Below, piece by piece: positions 3,695 to 5,197 of a DNA stretch of 5,197 bases. The position numbers and the translations under genes are program-made. Each line of letters opens with the position of its first letter. Position 1 is the stretch's first letter. The notes beneath the pieces were generated by a model. It had not been told where the DNA came from and ran no database searches. It was given only the letters and a program-made list of their open reading frames with translations. The DNA comes from CANKHJ01 sp035556495. Its GTDB lineage: Bacteria > Pseudomonadota > Alphaproteobacteria > Rhizobiales > Xanthobacteraceae. The stretch lies in contig DATMEW010000136.1 in assembly GCA_035556495.1 (NCBI GenBank), positions 1 to 5,197 of the forward strand, in the 5' to 3' direction.

Positions 3695-5197
3695 CTAGTT
3701 CCGCAGTTCGATGATGCTCAATGACCCACTTGTTGCTGGGCCAGCGAACCCACCTGTGTAAATTTGGAACGTGTGAGATCCAGCCGATAGACCGGTAACA
3801 ACCTTTGTCAGATTCACCGGCCCTGACGCATCAACCAAGAAAAAGCCGTTGCCGGTATCGTTCCGCCGGTCATTCCATTGCCACGTCGTGTGCAGCACAC
3901 CATCAACGTAAAGATGGAATGTGATCTGACCGGGTAGCCCTGGACCAGCAATATCTCCCGAGCTCAAAATGTTCGTTTCATAAATGATCCGCACCGCTCC
4001 CTTGGCGACCTCGAATGTTTTCCCGACGATCAGGCCGGTAGTAAAACGACCATCAAATGGAGCGTGGGTCCCGAACTCTTGCTTTGTCGCCGATCCAGCA
4101 ATCAACTGATCGATGCCGACGCTGTTCTGCGATAGCTTTGTGGCATCGATGGATTCGGCCACAATCTTGTCTGCGGTGATTGCGCCTGCCGCGATCTTGA
4201 CGGCTGTGATCGCATTCGCGGCAATCTTGTCAGCCGTGATCGTGCCATCGACGATCAGGTCACCATCGATCTCGATGTCAAAATCAACCGTACCGTCGAG
4301 CCGCTGCACACCGGTCAGAACCCAGCCGCCCGTAACGCCGTTGACCTCGCCGACCACGCCATACTGCACCTTGATGCCATCGACACTGCTGCCGATCGTG
4401 CTGATGCTGCTGGTGTGACCCCCAACCGTGGTCGTGAGGCTATCGATCGACAGGGCAAGCGCGCCGGTCTCGGTCGTCAGCGTCTCGTCGAGAGCTATGA
4501 TGTCCGCCTCGGCATCGCCCACCCTACCGGACATCGCGTCCATCTGGGTGGTGCGCGTCTCCGTCTCAGTCGCCAGCGCCTCCTGGGTGGACTGGATCGC
4601 AGATGCGTTGTCCCCGACCGCCACTCCTAGCAGCGTATCGCGCTCGACGCTCGCCTCACGATCCGCGACGATCTCGGCACGCAGCACGTCCTTCGCACCG
4701 GCAACCGCATTGGCCGCCCCCGCCTCCACGATCGTGATCTGCTCGGCCAGCGCATTGCCCTGATCGTCAAACCGCTCCGTGATCTGCTCCGTAACGCGGG
4801 CAAAGGTGCCTTCCTGCGCCGCCTTATTGCGGACAGTCTCCAGCAGCGCCTGCAAGGCGGCCGTGCCAGCCATGCCGCGCATGGCCATCAACTCGTCGCG
4901 AGTCGCCTTCAGGGCGGCAACGCTAGGCGGCACCTGCTCCAGCAACTCTCGCAGCTCGGCCGTGATCGCTTCCCAATCCACGCCGCCCGGCGCGACCGTG
5001 AGGCTCTGCGGCACCACATGGTCCGCCCCTGCCGTCACCTCCTCCCAATCCGTCCAAGGCGTATCCCGGACGGGCGTGGTCTCCATCTTGGCCCGGACCT
5101 CATAGGCCGTCCCCGCCTGGATGCCGTTGGAGATCATCGCCATGCCGGCCGAGGGCACCGGCGCGACGGTCTCGACAGCGTCGGTCTCACCCACCTT
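3695..5197 (-). CDS. gpJ-like tail-tip/host-specificity protein, C-terminal 500 residues (5' end outside window)
   Basis: The frame is open to the window edge (AAG at 5197-5195), so this is the C-terminal part of a larger protein; lambda-J-type proteins usually exceed 1,000 residues. Numbering from the GTG at 5194: the end of a fibronectin-III-like module is at about 30-55 (AYEVRAKMETTPVRDTPWTD); a long Ala/Glu/Thr-rich helical part at about 75-270 probably forms coiled coils; VQYGVVGEVNGVTGGWVLTG (276-295) and VDFDIEIDGDLIVDGTITAD (303-322) resemble the central DUF1983/tail-tip module; five ten-residue repeats span 319-368; a beta-rich terminal domain follows (about 369-499, with QITFHLYVDGVLHTTWQW and AGSHTFQIYTGG), probably surface-exposed. 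It would form the trimeric tail tip and contact the receptor. The helical part is GC-rich (80 of 120 bases at 4861-4980), the terminal domain less so (61 of 120 at 3961-4080). The fibre gene follows after 3 bp. Confidence 0.88.
   Translation of the reverse strand, partial: KVGETDAVETVAPVPSAGMAMISNGIQAGTAYEVRAKMETTPVRDTPWTDWEEVTAGADHVVPQSLTVAPGGVDWEAITAELRELLEQVPPSVAALKATRDELMAMRGMAGTAALQALLETVRNKAAQEGTFARVTEQITERFDDQGNALAEQITIVEAGAANAVAGAKDVLRAEIVADREASVERDTLLGVAVGDNASAIQSTQEALATETETRTTQMDAMSGRVGDAEADIIALDETLTTETGALALSIDSLTTTVGGHTSSISTIGSSVDGIKVQYGVVGEVNGVTGGWVLTGVQRLDGTVDFDIEIDGDLIVDGTITADKIAANAITAVKIAAGAITADKIVAESIDATKLSQNSVGIDQLIAGSATKQEFGTHAPFDGRFTTGLIVGKTFEVAKGAVRIIYETNILSSGDIAGPGLPGQITFHLYVDGVLHTTWQWNDRRNDTGNGFFLVDASGPVNLTKVVTGLSAGSHTFQIYTGGFAGPATSGSLSIIELRN
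4091..4240 (-). repeat. Five tandem 30-bp units encoding ten-residue ITADKIAAxA repeats
   Basis: Within the tail-tip gene the units read ITADKIAANA, ITAVKIAAGA, ITADKIVAES, IDATKLSQNS and VGIDQLIAGS. The first three are close to each other and the last two are diverged but keep the ten-residue phase and the hydrophobic positions. Such decads are common in tail-tip and fibre proteins and probably form a repeating beta or triple-stranded stalk between the tip body and the terminal domain. Unit number could change by slipped pairing between the first three copies. Confidence 0.75.

Noticed and set aside
1..5197. CRISPR array, tRNA, attachment site, insertion sequence
   Set aside because: I looked for regularly spaced repeats, clover-leaf stems, transposase frames and terminal inverted repeats on both strands and saw none; the only tandem repeats are the protein-coding decads at 4091-4240.

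Overview
The window looks like the right-hand end of a lambda-like, siphovirus-type prophage or phage late region, probably in a GC-rich alphaproteobacterium. It has a tail-tip protein, a tail fibre, two small proteins and a lysis module in dense minus-strand order. The host assignment is an inference from base composition and from the style of the small proteins and the tail-tip repeats. No integrase, attachment site, tRNA or unmistakable host gene is visible, so prophage versus free phage cannot be decided here.

Layout, following minus-strand transcription from high to low coordinates. (1) 5197-3695 is the C-terminal 500 residues of a gpJ-like tail-tip/host-specificity protein: the end of a fibronectin-like module, a long helical part, five ten-residue ITADKIAAxA-type repeats and a terminal beta-rich domain in lower-GC DNA. 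(2) 3691-2264 is a complete 475-residue tail fibre, 3 bp downstream. (3) 2253-2005 and 2002-1784 encode small unrecognised proteins of 82 and 72 residues with proline/alanine-rich tails, tightly coupled to the fibre gene. (4) 1700-1539, on the opposite (+) strand, is a 53-residue helical protein gene with its own upstream region and a hairpin behind it, resembling a moron. (5) 1397-234 is a GH24 muramidase with a peptidoglycan-binding-like domain and a hydrophobic C-terminal region. (6) 237-1 is the N-terminal 79 residues of a membrane-anchored coiled-coil protein, most likely an inner-membrane spanin, joined to the endolysin by an ATGA overlap.

The genes would work together as follows. The tail-tip protein and fibre form the receptor-binding end of the virion. 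The endolysin cuts peptidoglycan and the spanin-like protein would then disrupt the outer membrane. No separate holin is visible; the hydrophobic C-terminus of the endolysin may take over membrane targeting or holin-like work. Between the structural and lysis blocks sits the inverted small gene at 1539-1700, with an about 140-bp repeat-bearing region on one side (shared with the endolysin start) and an 11-bp-stem hairpin on the other.

I found no strong case for a wholly undescribed system. The best leads are the endolysin with a possible two-helix membrane hairpin, the moron-like gene with its repeat-bearing promoter region, and the composition break inside the tail-tip gene.
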